Positions 34,825 through 44,465 of a stretch of DNA of 64,000 bases are shown piece by piece. The stretch comes from Bacillus manliponensis (GTDB lineage: Bacteria > Bacillota > Bacilli > Bacillales > Bacillaceae_G), in NCBI RefSeq assembly GCF_000712595.1, contig NZ_JOTN01000005.1, positions 217,402 through 281,401 of the forward strand, read 5' to 3'. The notes under the pieces are model-generated. The model was given only the letters and a program-made list of their open reading frames with translations, did no database searches and was not told the DNA's origin. The number at the start of each line of letters is the position of its first letter. The first letter of the stretch is position 1. Position numbers and translations under genes: made by a program.

Positions 34825-35622
34825 ATGGAAGGAATTAAAGAAGAAAACTTAAATCGTTTTCAAAGTATAAATGACGGTCGCTTAAGTCCAGGGAGGGGTC
34901 GGCATTTTTTATTTGGGACTTTCGTTTATACGTCATTAATTATGGGATTATTGTTTTATGGATTTTTAAAAGAAGGAAAAGATGTTTTTTTAACGCCATT
35001 TGAAGAGATAGTGTCTCTTATTGAAACCGTATTATATATTTTTCAATGTGTATTAATACTTCCGAATATATTTGTGAAAAGTGCGTTTAAATTTCAAAAG
35101 TTACAAGCATTAGCGATTGTATTTTTTGCATTTCAATTAGCTACTTTACCTTTTATGTTTATAGTAGTGGAAGGGGTATTTGAAGTCCCTTCTAGTGGTA
35201 AAACAATATTTTATATTGGGGTACTTATATTAGGAGCTATTATTACTCATATGATAGCTGTCAAGAGAGTCTTTGGAGAAGCTGCTAGTGGAGAATATAT
35301 CCCTGAAGGAGTACAAATTTCATTTTTTGAAAAGGGACAAATACGCCAATCTCTTATAGGAGCCATTGTTGTAATTATTATATTGGTATTAGCGGTTTTT
35401 AGTATCAATTTTGATTCTAATGGAACGGTATTTCTTATTATTCAAACAGTTGTGTTGTATGGGATGGCAATTGGAGCAGCCGACTTTGTATTACTAGCTT
35501 ATTGTAGATTTGAGTTTCCAAGTTTTAATCGTTCATGGAGAGATTATATGAACGAAAGAGAAGTTTTCTTAGCATATAGAAACAGAGAAAAACAAAAGGG
35601 AAAATATAAAAACAATAAATAG
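34825..35622 (+). CDS. Six-helix membrane protein in the T7SS cassette region
   Basis: A 265-aa integral membrane protein with helices at about 28-48, 62-84, 93-115, 126-145, 176-194 and 201-227, and basic cytoplasmic ends. AGAAGG precedes ATG 34825. It lies between T7SS lipoprotein copies. Membrane-protein immunity factors are known for membrane-targeting T7SS toxins, so that is one possibility, but no immunity family is recognised and its toxin is not present. Function unknown. Confidence 0.65.
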   Translation: MEGIKEENLNRFQSINDGRLSPGRGRHFLFGTFVYTSLIMGLLFYGFLKEGKDVFLTPFEEIVSLIETVLYIFQCVLILPNIFVKSAFKFQKLQALAIVFFAFQLATLPFMFIVVEGVFEVPSSGKTIFYIGVLILGAIITHMIAVKRVFGEAASGEYIPEGVQISFFEKGQIRQSLIGAIVVIIILVLAVFSINFDSNGTVFLIIQTVVLYGMAIGAADFVLLAYCRFEFPSFNRSWRDYMNEREVFLAYRNREKQKGKYKNNK

Positions 35623-35636
35623 AATACGGTGACAGT

Positions 35637-36017
35637 ATGAAACAAAACTTGATGATAAAACTGATAGCAGTAATAATGATAACAACTCTACTCGGAGCAT
35701 GCAGTTTCTTAGGCAAAACAAAAATAGAGTATGAAAGACTTGTAAAAGCGTTAGATGAAAGAGATATGCCGACCGTGATGTCAGCAGGGAAAGATGGGTA
35801 TGCAAGTATTTATGAAAGAGGAATATATAGTACATATGAAGAGAAGGGGGATGGTGAACATAGTAAGAACATCTATCAAACAACAGAAGGAATTTATAAT
35901 ACAAAAGAAAGAGATTTATATGGAAGTACAGTTCAGAGTGTAGTTACTTATATTGAAAATGAGAAAGATCCAACGTCACGTGAAAGTTATAAAAAAGAGG
36001 TCATAAGTTTAGTATGA
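35637..36017 (+). pseudogene. Truncated T7SS-linked lipoprotein (copy 3)
   Basis: A 126-aa frame matches the first 120 residues of the lipoproteins at 29885 and 33149 (lipobox LGAC, then KIEYERLVKALDERDMPTVM), but stops inside a terminator hairpin after RESYKK. More than half of the mature protein is missing. The 16 bases before and at its start (GGTGACAGTATGAAAC) repeat the essC/lipoprotein junction at 29876-29891, suggesting duplication from there. It might be expressed but is unlikely to fold as the full-length family does. Confidence 0.75.
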
Positions 36018-36025
36018 CCTCTTTT
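35993..36025. terminator. Bidirectional terminator at the end of the T7SS region
   Basis: AAAAGAGGTCATA / TATGACCTCTTTT arms with an AGTTTAG loop. It lies between the truncated lipoprotein and the convergent EamA gene. Confidence 0.9.
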
Positions 36026-36036
36026 GACATTTTGTA

Positions 36037-36969
36037 CTATATTTGTTCAGTGGTGAATGTGGGCTCTGCTTCTTTTTCTGGCATTGTTAAGAAAATGACA
36101 GCAACGACGATACATACACCGCCTAGTAATTGATATGCCCCAAAAGATTCTTTTAGCCAAACGATAGAAATAATAGCTGCTACAAGAGGTTCAATACTGG
36201 ATAAAATACTGGTCTCTGTTGGTGATAAATATTTTAGACTACCAATGTAAAGAAGAAAAGAAAGTGTTCCACTTATAATAATTAAAATCAGCATAGAGAA
36301 TGTTAGCAATGTAAAGGTTTGTGAAAGCTGTTTCCATTCAAAAGAGCGATTGTAAATGAATAGTGCAATTCCTCCGATTAACATACCCCAGCCAATAATA
36401 AGAGTCGTTCCCCATTGTTTAATAAGAGAAGCTGGGTGAAGTGTGTAAAAGGCAAACCCAATAGCTGTTAAGAGACCAAACAAAATCGCTTCTTTCGATA
36501 AAACAATGTTTTGGACAGATCCATTGGTAATGATAAAGTATGTGCCTGTTAGGGCAGCAACAATTGCTAATACTTGCATAGTGGAAGGGAGTTTTTTATA
36601 TTGCATTGCAACATAAATAGTAATGAGAACCGGCCCTAAAAATTGGAATAGAGTAGCTGTAACAGCGTTGCTAATATGCACTGTTTCAATAAAAGCATAC
36701 TGAGCTCCAAGCATTCCGAGAATCGAGAAAATAATCAGTTGCAAAAGATGGCGTGGTTGTTGCCAAATACGGAATATATGTTGTTTTCTTATAAGTAAGA
36801 AAGATAAAATAAAGACCCCAGCAAGTAATAGACGAATGACTAAAAAGTCGATAGATGATACTTTCGTATGTTGAAAAAGCCACTGAATCATCGGACCTGA
36901 TAATCCCCATAAAGTAGCTCCTGTAATAATCATAATGAGGCCAAGTCGTCTGTTATTGTTCATTATCAT
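36037..36969 (-). CDS. EamA/DMT family transporter
   Basis: A 310-aa protein with ten helices in two EamA repeats (about 8-145 and 158-300). LIMIITGATLWGLSGPMIQW opens the first and the second ends at PLVAAIISIVWLKESF. Such proteins export amino acids or small metabolites. It is divergent from a MocR-type regulator 113 bases away, a common arrangement in which the PLP-sensing regulator controls the transporter. Substrate unknown. Confidence 0.9.
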   Translation of the reverse strand: MIMNNNRRLGLIMIITGATLWGLSGPMIQWLFQHTKVSSIDFLVIRLLLAGVFILSFLLIRKQHIFRIWQQPRHLLQLIIFSILGMLGAQYAFIETVHISNAVTATLFQFLGPVLITIYVAMQYKKLPSTMQVLAIVAALTGTYFIITNGSVQNIVLSKEAILFGLLTAIGFAFYTLHPASLIKQWGTTLIIGWGMLIGGIALFIYNRSFEWKQLSQTFTLLTFSMLILIIISGTLSFLLYIGSLKYLSPTETSILSSIEPLVAAIISIVWLKESFGAYQLLGGVCIVVAVIFLTMPEKEAEPTFTTEQI

Positions 36970-37082
36970 GATGCTCCTTTCTAAGATTGATTTTTAAAAA
37001 TTTACGTGATAAAAGGAATTATATATAACTTCTGGTACTATAAAAAGTATCAATAATGAATTTTTTAAAGGGGTCAGAATTT

Positions 37083-38483
37083 ATGATAGAATTAACGCCA
37101 AATTTGAATGTAGAGAAAAAAATCCCACTGTATGTACAGTTATATGAGTATATAAAAGCAGAAATAAGAAGTGGAAAAATCCCTCCTTTGACCAAGCTCC
37201 CAGCAAAAAGAAAGTTAGCAGTACATTTAGAAGTAAGTAAAAACACGGTGGAATCGGCATATGAACAGCTTCTTGCAGAAGGATATATTGAATCAGTGTC
37301 GCGTAAGGGCTATTTTGTATGTGAAATAGAACAAATGATACATACAGTGAAAAAAAAGGAACTCGTGAAGGAAGTATCGTACAGGGAGCCAAAATATAAA
37401 TATGATTTTACACAAACTGGTGTAGATGCAAATTCATTTCCATTTTCAGTATATCGGAAGATTTCAAACGAGGTATGGCAACTAGAAAATAAGGATCTAC
37501 TCTTTCTTGGTCATCCTCAAGGTGAATTGAGTTTACGTGAGGAGATGGCGAAATATTTATATGAATCAAGAGGCGTGAGGTGTTCAGCAAGTCAAATTGT
37601 CATAGGAGCCGGGACTCAGTTTTTAATAAGAATGTTATTTCAGTTACTAAATGGAAGTCATTTTGCAGTTGAAAATCCAGGTTATCACCGGAAATTAGTT
37701 GCTTTTGAGAAAGGGGACGACAATGTTCAGATGCTCTCGCTTGATGAGGATGGGATTTGTATTTCGGATTTAGAAGGTGGTAAGGCAAATGTTGTGTTCG
37801 TTACCCCATCTCATCAATTTCCATGTGGAATGATTATGCCAATTAAAAGAAGGATGCAACTACTGCAATGGGCACAAGAACAGCGTGGGCGTTATATTAT
37901 TGAAGATGATTATGATAGTGAGTTTCGTTACTCTGGAAAGCCGATTCCCGCATTGCAAGGACTTGATACAGAGGGGAATGTAATTTACATGGGAACACTT
38001 TCAAAAGCATTGCTTCCATCATTACGGATGAGCTATATGGTGCTACCAAAACAGCTAATTGAGCTGTATCAAACACAGTATTTATTTTATACACAAAGTG
38101 TTTCCAGAATCGACCAAGAAATCATTAGAAGATTTTTAAACGAGGGACATTGGGAAAAGCATATTCATAAAATGCGAGTGGTTTATCGAAAAAAGAGAGA
38201 TGCTCTCGTCTCAGCAATAGAAAGGTACTTTTCTACTCAGGTGGAAGTGATAGGAGAAGATTCTGGTTTACATATTTTATTAAAGGTTCGCAATGAAATG
38301 TTAGAAGAAGAATTAATTAAAAGAGCAGCTGAAAACAGCATAAAAGTATATCCAGTTTCTATGTATTATAAAGAAGGGACTACTCCCAAAAATCCAGTTT
38401 TACTTGGGTTTGCCGTTTTATCAGAGGAAGAAATTGAAGAGGCCACTCAATTGCTATATCAGGCCTGGTTTTTAGGAAAATAG
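37083..38483 (+). CDS. MocR/PdxR-type regulator, second copy
   Basis: The 466-aa protein has a GntR winged helix (about 12-80; AKRKLAVHLEVSKNTVESAY) and an aminotransferase-like domain (about 115-466). The PLP lysine is in GTLSKALLPS, and IIEDDYDSEFRY is conserved. AAAGGGG nine bases before ATG 37083 decides the start over ATG 37056. It is divergent from the EamA transporter. It shares long near-identical stretches with the regulator at 16788-18182, for example TPSHQFP-GMIMP and GKPIP-LQGLD, so the two are paralogues. Confidence 0.92.
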   Translation: MIELTPNLNVEKKIPLYVQLYEYIKAEIRSGKIPPLTKLPAKRKLAVHLEVSKNTVESAYEQLLAEGYIESVSRKGYFVCEIEQMIHTVKKKELVKEVSYREPKYKYDFTQTGVDANSFPFSVYRKISNEVWQLENKDLLFLGHPQGELSLREEMAKYLYESRGVRCSASQIVIGAGTQFLIRMLFQLLNGSHFAVENPGYHRKLVAFEKGDDNVQMLSLDEDGICISDLEGGKANVVFVTPSHQFPCGMIMPIKRRMQLLQWAQEQRGRYIIEDDYDSEFRYSGKPIPALQGLDTEGNVIYMGTLSKALLPSLRMSYMVLPKQLIELYQTQYLFYTQSVSRIDQEIIRRFLNEGHWEKHIHKMRVVYRKKRDALVSAIERYFSTQVEVIGEDSGLHILLKVRNEMLEEELIKRAAENSIKVYPVSMYYKEGTTPKNPVLLGFAVLSEEEIEEATQLLYQAWFLGK

Positions 38484-38493
38484 GAGCAGTTTG

Positions 38494-38980
38494 GTGAAAG
38501 AAGTTATAGGGGATAAAAGAATACAAAATATCATTATGATTGCTGGATTAATAAGCATATTACTAGGACTAGAGAAGTTAAATATATATACTGGGATTTT
38601 GTATGGGTTATACTGACAATTATTGTATATATTTCGAGTTATGTGTATCTAGAGCCAATGTGGGAAGGTTGCTCTATTCAGTAAGCTCAGTATTAATACT
38701 AGCTGTTCTTTATCCCGTATTAACTGGCTGTAAGACTCCCACCTCAAAACTTAGAGGATTCAGAGAAGTTTAGGTGGGAGATTAACAGCCAGTAAAAGCC
38801 CGATTGGTCGGGCTGACACTCAGTGGGGGATGGAGAAAACCCCCACTGAGTGAAGTTTCACTTTATGGAATATTTGCGATTTTTTCAGCGGTTCATTATA
38901 TAGTGGTTATGATTATCATTGGAGTAGTATGTTTACATATTTTGTTAGGGAATGAAAAACATCCTCATACATGCATGTGA
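38494..38980 (+). pseudogene. Membrane-protein pseudogene interrupted by bcr1
   Basis: GTG 38494 (TAGGAG upstream) starts a hydrophobic frame (KRIQNIIMIAGLISILLGLE) that stops at TGA 38613. The hydrophobic coding signal continues in other frames (TIIVYISSYVYLEPMWEG, then LLYSVSSVLILAVLY), so there are at least two frameshifts. A bcr1 copy then interrupts it at 38714-38866. Removing the repeat and one target copy joins AVLY to GIFAIFSAVHYIVVMIIIGV in one frame, ending at TGA 38978. The original was a small polytopic protein of unknown family. Confidence 0.75.
38708..38866 (+). repeat. bcr1-like repeat with CTTTAT target duplication
   Basis: A full copy runs from CTTTATCCCG to GTTTCACTTTAT. 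CTTTAT flanks it at 38708-38713 and 38861-38866. Internal inverted pairs include GACTCCCACCTCAAAAC / GTTTAGGTGGGAG and CACTCAGTGGGGG / CCCCCACTGAGTG. It lies within the coding remnant of the preceding entry, so the insertion is directly visible. Confidence 0.85.
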
Positions 38981-38991
38981 GGATGTTTTTA
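38953..38991. terminator. Terminator at the end of the pseudogene
   Basis: AAAAACATCCTCA / TGAGGATGTTTTT arms with a short palindromic loop. The gap from here to 39186 shows nothing else. Confidence 0.85.
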
Positions 38992-39186
38992 TTATTTCTT
39001 TTCATCTCAAACATAAGTATTCTGACATTGATATACTTTGCTTGTTCGCCAATCACCGTTACTTCAAAGATAAAAGTTGGTAACCCCAGTGCTGACAATT
39101 ACATAATACTCTAGTTATTTATTCCCTTGTTCTATAGTATGAAATATGTCATATCTTCTTTAGATTTTTATCACTATTAAATCAAA

Positions 39187-40509
39187 CTAATTCTTTTTAT
39201 GTAATAGAACCGCAAATAATACTTTTGGATGAAACAAATGAGTCGGTTTACAAAGTAAATGTATCACCTTCGCCAAACGAGAATAGACCTCTTCATTAGT
39301 TGCAGCAACTTCGTATACTTTTTTTGTGTACCACTGTTGAAACTTCTGTTTTACAGATAAATCACCTCTTAACTCTGGGTGGCGAAAGATTTCTGTTGTT
39401 GTCATCTCCCAAGGTATATCTACAATCTTTGCTATACTAGCATAAAAGATTTGAGTAAACTTTTTATCTATTTTATTCAACTGTTGCAAACATTTCTGTA
39501 GTTCTATAGATTCCATAGCCGCAATTGTCATTCCTTGTCCATATATAGGATCAAATCGAGTGTGTGCGTCTCCCATTACTAAAAAGCCAGCTGGCACGTT
39601 TTTAGTTTTCTCAAATTGTTTTCTTACTTGATAAGGCACTTTGTACATACTTATATCGGAAATCGCCTCAGCATGTTGTAAAAACTCTAATATATCTGGA
39701 AGAGCCATTTTTTTCGAAAAATCATAAAATCCTTCCTCGTTTTTCGGTAATCTTTCATTTGCATACCCAATATATGTTAAGAAGTATTTGTTTTTTTCAA
39801 GCTTCTGGATGATTGCGCCATAAGGAATTTCAGGCAATTTAGGTGTTACATATATAACCTTACCATCTATACAATAATTCTCTTTTAAACGAAACATTCT
39901 TGTTGAATAAGATAAATCTATCTTTATCTTTTCTTCTTTTACATTGATTTTATGTTCTTGTAACCAAGATATATTTTTAGAATGAAATCCACTTGCATCA
40001 ACTACTAAATCTGCATACATATTTTCCTGTATCCCTGTTTCCAAACATTTTACTGTTATCCCACATACCTTAATCCTTTGATCGTCCATAATCAATTTTT
40101 CTACTACTTTACCATTTTGAATGATAATATTCGAAATCGCTTCAGTTCTATATTGAATATGTTGTTCTAACATAAGACGACTTTGTTGAATTATATTAAT
40201 ATCACCTTTGAAACGATGTTTTAGTTCGCCGAAGTGATACCATTTTATATCTTGGGTTACATTACTTGTTATACTACCTAGTTCAATTAATTCATTTTTA
40301 ATATTTGGGAATAGTTTCTCAAGTTCTTCCGCTCCAGTTGCTAATAATACATGTATATGATTACTTTGGGGCACTTGTTTCCTTGCACTTTCTTCTTTTC
40401 GCTGCTCACCAGCTTCTAATATCACTACTTCTTTAAAAAAGTCAGACAAAGCTTTTGCTGCTAATTTACCTGCAATACTTCCTCCAATTACAATTGCTTT
40501 ATTTCTCAC
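39187..40509 (-). CDS. FAD-dependent oxidoreductase / monooxygenase-like
   Basis: The 440-aa flavoprotein begins with an FAD dinucleotide fold (IVIGGSIAGKLAAKAL at 5-20, then VVILEAGE) and has the second FAD motif GDAHTRFDPIYGQGM near residue 315. These are features of aromatic hydroxylases and geranylgeranyl-reductase-like enzymes. The dinucleotide motif is GGSIAG rather than GxGxxG. It is divergent from the MarR-MFS pair and may detoxify the same compound, but the substrate cannot be told. No strong ribosome site is seen. Confidence 0.8.
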   Translation of the reverse strand: MRNKAIVIGGSIAGKLAAKALSDFFKEVVILEAGEQRKEESARKQVPQSNHIHVLLATGAEELEKLFPNIKNELIELGSITSNVTQDIKWYHFGELKHRFKGDINIIQQSRLMLEQHIQYRTEAISNIIIQNGKVVEKLIMDDQRIKVCGITVKCLETGIQENMYADLVVDASGFHSKNISWLQEHKINVKEEKIKIDLSYSTRMFRLKENYCIDGKVIYVTPKLPEIPYGAIIQKLEKNKYFLTYIGYANERLPKNEEGFYDFSKKMALPDILEFLQHAEAISDISMYKVPYQVRKQFEKTKNVPAGFLVMGDAHTRFDPIYGQGMTIAAMESIELQKCLQQLNKIDKKFTQIFYASIAKIVDIPWEMTTTEIFRHPELRGDLSVKQKFQQWYTKKVYEVAATNEEVYSRLAKVIHLLCKPTHLFHPKVLFAVLLHKKN

Positions 40510-40750
40510 AGTCTCACTCCTAAATAATAATTTCTACGCCTATCTTTATAACTATTTTCCTTAAGATATAGTTTAAACAACATCTTATGACTATCCTTCT
40601 CCAGTAGTTAAATAACAAAGATGCATCTTTGTTTCAAGCCAACAACGGGACATATTATGGAAGTAGCTAATAAATTATGAAGCTTTGAGATATTGAAAAT
40701 GAATCATACAGATTTAAATTACAGATAATTGACAAAAATCAAACGGAGGT

Positions 40751-40794
40751 ATAAAATCAAAATTGTTTACTAGTGAACAATTTTGATTTTATAT
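40751..40794 (+). promoter_or_regulatory. 42-bp palindromic operator overlapping a promoter
   Basis: Arms 40751-40767 and 40776-40792 are perfect 17-bp complements, and the centre TACTAGTG continues the symmetry with one mismatch. TTTACT at 40766-40771, a 17-base spacer and TTATAT at 40789-40794 form a plausible promoter for the MarR gene at 40829. This looks like an autoregulatory MarR site. The rest of the 319-base gap to 40510 shows no clear element. Confidence 0.65.
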
Positions 40795-40828
40795 TACATA
40801 TAGAACTTGAAAGAAAGGTTGTATCGCT

Positions 40829-41317
40829 ATGATTAATTCCACAAAACAGACAATATACGATAACTATTTGCAGTTATTACACCTCAATGAACAAAAAGCA
40901 GATCAAGATATACAAGCATTTTTTAAGCAAGCAGTAGAGGAAGAAATACAGTATGTACCTACAAATATGACAAGTATACATGTCATTGCATGTATTGGTG
41001 AAAATCAACCGATTAATCATACTACAATTGCAAGGAAAATGAATTTGTCTAAAGCGAACATTACAAAAATTAATAAGAAATTAATGCAGGAAAATTTAAT
41101 TACTCGTTTTCAATCATCTGATAATAAGAAAGAGGTATATTTCGAGTTAACTCCTAAAGGATATTCTTTGTTTCAATTACACGAAAAAATCCATAATCAA
41201 AAAGAAGAAGAGTTTTATCAGTTTATTGGTACATTTTCTAATCTAGAACAAGAAGTTATTCTAAGGTTTTTACAAAAAATGAACAAGAAAATCATAGAGA
41301 ACGAAAAGTCTTTTTAA
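40829..41317 (+). CDS. MarR family transcriptional regulator
   Basis: A 162-aa winged-helix protein. HTTIARKMNLSKANITKINKKL (about 72-93) is the DNA-recognition helix-turn-helix, and RFQSSDNKKEVYFELTPKG is the wing. Helical dimerisation ends flank it. It starts 35 bases after the palindromic operator and is followed 60 bases later by an MFS exporter, the usual regulator-efflux pair. It may also control the divergent flavoprotein. Confidence 0.92.
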   Translation: MINSTKQTIYDNYLQLLHLNEQKADQDIQAFFKQAVEEEIQYVPTNMTSIHVIACIGENQPINHTTIARKMNLSKANITKINKKLMQENLITRFQSSDNKKEVYFELTPKGYSLFQLHEKIHNQKEEEFYQFIGTFSNLEQEVILRFLQKMNKKIIENEKSF

Positions 41318-41377
41318 TGATGAAGGTAGCTTTTTACACAGGATGCGCATGCTTAATGTTTGTATAGGAGGGTTAAT

Positions 41378-42592
41378 ATGAATCGCGTTAAATCAAAAGC
41401 TTCTTTTGTTTTATATTTGGTTTGCATTAGTGCTTTTTTTGCATCTTTACATCAAAATATTTATTCTCCAGTCCTTCCTTTAATTAGAGATTCATTTCAT
41501 GTTTCCATCACAATGGTAAACTTATCGGTTTCAATATTTATCTTTGTGACAGCTATTATGCAAATTGTTTTTGGATCGTTAATTGATTTTAAAGGAATGA
41601 GGTCCATTCTTATTCCTAGTATCATATTAATGGTTGTAGCTAGTATAGGCTGTGCGGTTACCAATAACTTTACAGTCTTTTTTATTTGTAGAATTTTACA
41701 AGCGATAGGAACAGCTGCGATCCCTATCGTTGCAGTAACTACAATTGCATCTTTGTTTCAAGGGAATCAAAGGGGAAGTGCAATGGGAACATATCAAATG
41801 TTGTTATCAATTGCTCCAGCTATCGCACCTGTACTAGGTGGCTTCATTGGTGAACAATATAATCATCGTGGTGTTTTTTGGTTTCTTGTAGGGGCATCAG
41901 TCATTCTGCTTTTTATCAACTGGTTGTATTTTCCTAAAGATCATATAGGTTGTAAAAAGGAAATCAACTTTAAAACATTCATGCTACACAACGCTGCTAT
42001 CTTCAGCAATAAAGTAGGAAGCTCCATTTTAACTTTAAGTTTTTGTATATTCTTTCTCTATTTTTCAATCATTGTATATTTACCAATTTTGTTAACAGAT
42101 CACTATCATTTAAGTCTAAAAGTAGTAGGACTACTTTATTTACCGATGGCTTTAAGTCTAATCATTGGAAGTATTGTATTTAAATCTATTCAAGCGAAAA
42201 TCTCACTTCAAAAATTATTTGTATTTGGAAATGTAATGGTATCTTTAAGTGTTATTTTATTCGCTGTTACTCATTCGTACAGTTTAATAGGCATGTCTAT
42301 TACTTTAGTTATGTACGGGATAGCTATAGGTATTTTAACGCCCCTATATGCTACTATGATAACGAATGAATTTGAGAGTAACAGGGCAAGCGCAATGGGA
42401 ATGTTCAATTTTATTAGATATATAGGTATGGCTATGGGACCAGTAATTTTTAGTTTATTACTGACTGTAGCACACTCTACAGTTATATTTGGAGTGTTAG
42501 GTGTATTTTTTTCTTTATTAAGTTTTTGGATGTTATTACGAATGAACAAGAAAACGAATAGCGTTATACAGCATGGGGGATTTTTAAAATAA
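41378..42592 (+). CDS. MFS drug-efflux-type transporter
   Basis: A 404-aa protein with twelve helices. FGSLIDFKGMRSILIPS is the loop 2-3 motif A, and the region around APAIAPVLGGFIG (motif C of antiporters, about 145-157) points to proton-driven efflux of the DHA1 (Bcr/CflA) kind. AGGAGGG precedes ATG 41378, which is preferred to the upstream TTG 41360. The position after the MarR gene suggests induction by the exported compound. Confidence 0.92.
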   Translation: MNRVKSKASFVLYLVCISAFFASLHQNIYSPVLPLIRDSFHVSITMVNLSVSIFIFVTAIMQIVFGSLIDFKGMRSILIPSIILMVVASIGCAVTNNFTVFFICRILQAIGTAAIPIVAVTTIASLFQGNQRGSAMGTYQMLLSIAPAIAPVLGGFIGEQYNHRGVFWFLVGASVILLFINWLYFPKDHIGCKKEINFKTFMLHNAAIFSNKVGSSILTLSFCIFFLYFSIIVYLPILLTDHYHLSLKVVGLLYLPMALSLIIGSIVFKSIQAKISLQKLFVFGNVMVSLSVILFAVTHSYSLIGMSITLVMYGIAIGILTPLYATMITNEFESNRASAMGMFNFIRYIGMAMGPVIFSLLLTVAHSTVIFGVLGVFFSLLSFWMLLRMNKKTNSVIQHGGFLK

Positions 42593-42636
42593 TATCAATA
42601 TTCTTTTATGTGTAGAGAGAAAGATTTGTTAAGAAG

Positions 42637-42681
42637 TTTAATCCGCTTTGGAATTATATTATTCTGAAGCGGATTTTTATA
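42637..42681 (+). terminator. Terminator after the MFS gene
   Basis: AATCCGCTT / AAGCGGATT arms around a 20-base loop, followed by a T-rich stretch. Confidence 0.75.
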
Positions 42682-42851
42682 TAGAAATATATATGGAAAA
42701 GTGTACAAGATTTCATAATGTGAAATAAGCAGGTCGTTTTCATAAATAAACATTTTATAATGATGTAAAATTCTTTCGTTTTGAGAGGGGGAAGTATATT
42801 TTACAGTTTGTTTTTAAAATCTTGAAAACGCATACAATGGAGGGGTTGTAA

Positions 42852-44321
42852 ATGGGGATTCGAACAGGTGCCGAGTATATTGAAGGGTTACGAGCGAGGA
42901 ATCCAGAGATTTGGGTTGGCGGGAGAAGAGTAACGGATGTGATGGATGAAGATGTGTTTCGGGAGCCGATTTTACAAATTGCAAAATTATATGATATGCA
43001 GCATGATCCAGCTTACAAAGATAAAATTACGCATATTTGTGAAGAAACAGGAGAACGTGTTTCAAATGCATTTTTAGTTCCAAAAAACTATGAGGATTTG
43101 AGAGCACGCCGTGAGTTGTTTGAAGTATGGGCGAAAGCTACGTTTGGCTTAATGGGAAGAACACCAGATTTTTTAAATGTTACTGTTACATCAATGGCAA
43201 GCAATGCGTGGTTCTTTGAAGAGTTTGATGTACAGTGGGGAGAAAATATTAAAAACTATTATAGACATATTCGCAATCAAGATTTGTTTTTAACACATGC
43301 GATTATTAATCCGCAAAATGATAGAAGTAAAGCATCTCATCAACAAGAAGATGAGACGATGCATTTAGGTGTTGTGAAAGAAACGGAGGAAGGGATGTAT
43401 GTGAGCGGTGCGAAGATGTTAGCTACGCTTGCACCAATTACTGATGAAGTCATTATTTATTCTTATCCGAGTTTCAAGCCAGGTGATGAACGTCATGCGA
43501 TTTCTTTTGCGGTGCCGATTGATGCACCTGGGTTACGAATTCTATGTCGTGAACCGATGCAAGATGGCAAACGCTCTTTATTTGATCATCCGCTTGCATC
43601 AAAGTTTGAAGAAATGGATGCATTGTTAGTGTTCCATAATGTCTTTATACCGTGGGATAAAGTATTTATTTATAAAAGTGTAGACGCGGGAAATCAACTG
43701 TATCCAAGAACAGGGATTGGACATCAACCAGCCCATCAGTCGGGGGTAAGAGGTCTTGTGAAGTTATCATTTGCCGCAGAAGTTGTCATGAAGTTAGCGG
43801 ATTCAATTGGAGTAGATGGCTTCTTAAATGTACAAAATCAGTTAGCTGAGCTCATGCAAGATGTAGAAACGATTCGAGCGCTGTTACAAGTCGCTGAATA
43901 TGAGTATGAGACAACTGCTTACGGTGAAGTGGTACCGGCGAGATTACCACTTGATACAATTCGTAGTTTATTACCAAAGATGTATCCACGTGCAATTGAA
44001 ATTATGCAAACAATTGGTGCAGGTGGATTGTTAATGTCGCCAACAGAAGCGGACTTTATGCACCCGGAAATTCGAGACGATATGAATAAATATTATATTG
44101 GCCGAGAAGGAGTTTCTTCAGAAGAGCGCGTTCGCTTATTTAAGTTAGCTTGGGATTTATGTGGTGAAGCGTTTGGACAACGTTTAGTACAGTATGAGCG
44201 TTATTATTCAGGTGATCCTGTCCGGAAAATGGGGATGTTTTATCATGCATATAAGAAAAAACAAACATTTTCATTAGTAGAGGAAGCTTTGCGCAAAGCG
44301 GTTTCATCTGAAAAGTCATAA
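42852..44321 (+). CDS. HpaB-type FAD monooxygenase, probable anthranilate 3-monooxygenase
   Basis: A 489-aa member of the 4-hydroxyphenylacetate 3-hydroxylase family, using reduced FAD and O2 to hydroxylate an aromatic ring. Family features include [34 protein letters not shown] and [17 protein letters not shown]. An AATGGAGGGG site precedes ATG. It heads a cluster whose next steps consume 3-hydroxyanthranilate. In Geobacillus thermodenitrificans a homologous oxygenase makes that compound from anthranilate (EC 1.14.14.8). The assignment of substrate is therefore from context. No flavin reductase lies in the cluster. Confidence 0.85.
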   Translation: MGIRTGAEYIEGLRARNPEIWVGGRRVTDVMDEDVFREPILQIAKLYDMQHDPAYKDKITHICEETGERVSNAFLVPKNYEDLRARRELFEVWAKATFGLMGRTPDFLNVTVTSMASNAWFFEEFDVQWGENIKNYYRHIRNQDLFLTHAIINPQNDRSKASHQQEDETMHLGVVKETEEGMYVSGAKMLATLAPITDEVIIYSYPSFKPGDERHAISFAVPIDAPGLRILCREPMQDGKRSLFDHPLASKFEEMDALLVFHNVFIPWDKVFIYKSVDAGNQLYPRTGIGHQPAHQSGVRGLVKLSFAAEVVMKLADSIGVDGFLNVQNQLAELMQDVETIRALLQVAEYEYETTAYGEVVPARLPLDTIRSLLPKMYPRAIEIMQTIGAGGLLMSPTEADFMHPEIRDDMNKYYIGREGVSSEERVRLFKLAWDLCGEAFGQRLVQYERYYSGDPVRKMGMFYHAYKKKQTFSLVEEALRKAVSSEKS

Positions 44322-44465
44322 ATACTGCATGTAGAATATGGAATGAAAGACAGGAGAGGTAAGGGGAAACAAAGAATTTTACTGTTAGGATGAGAAGCTT
44401 CTTTTGCATTTTAGCTATGTATCAACAGGTTGTATATGTAACTGAAATAGAGGAGGTACTGTATT

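Noticed and set aside
39187-42592. Flavoprotein, MarR and MFS genes as part of a biosynthetic cluster
   Set aside because: Only one enzyme is present and no synthase or tailoring genes lie nearby; a detoxification set is simpler.
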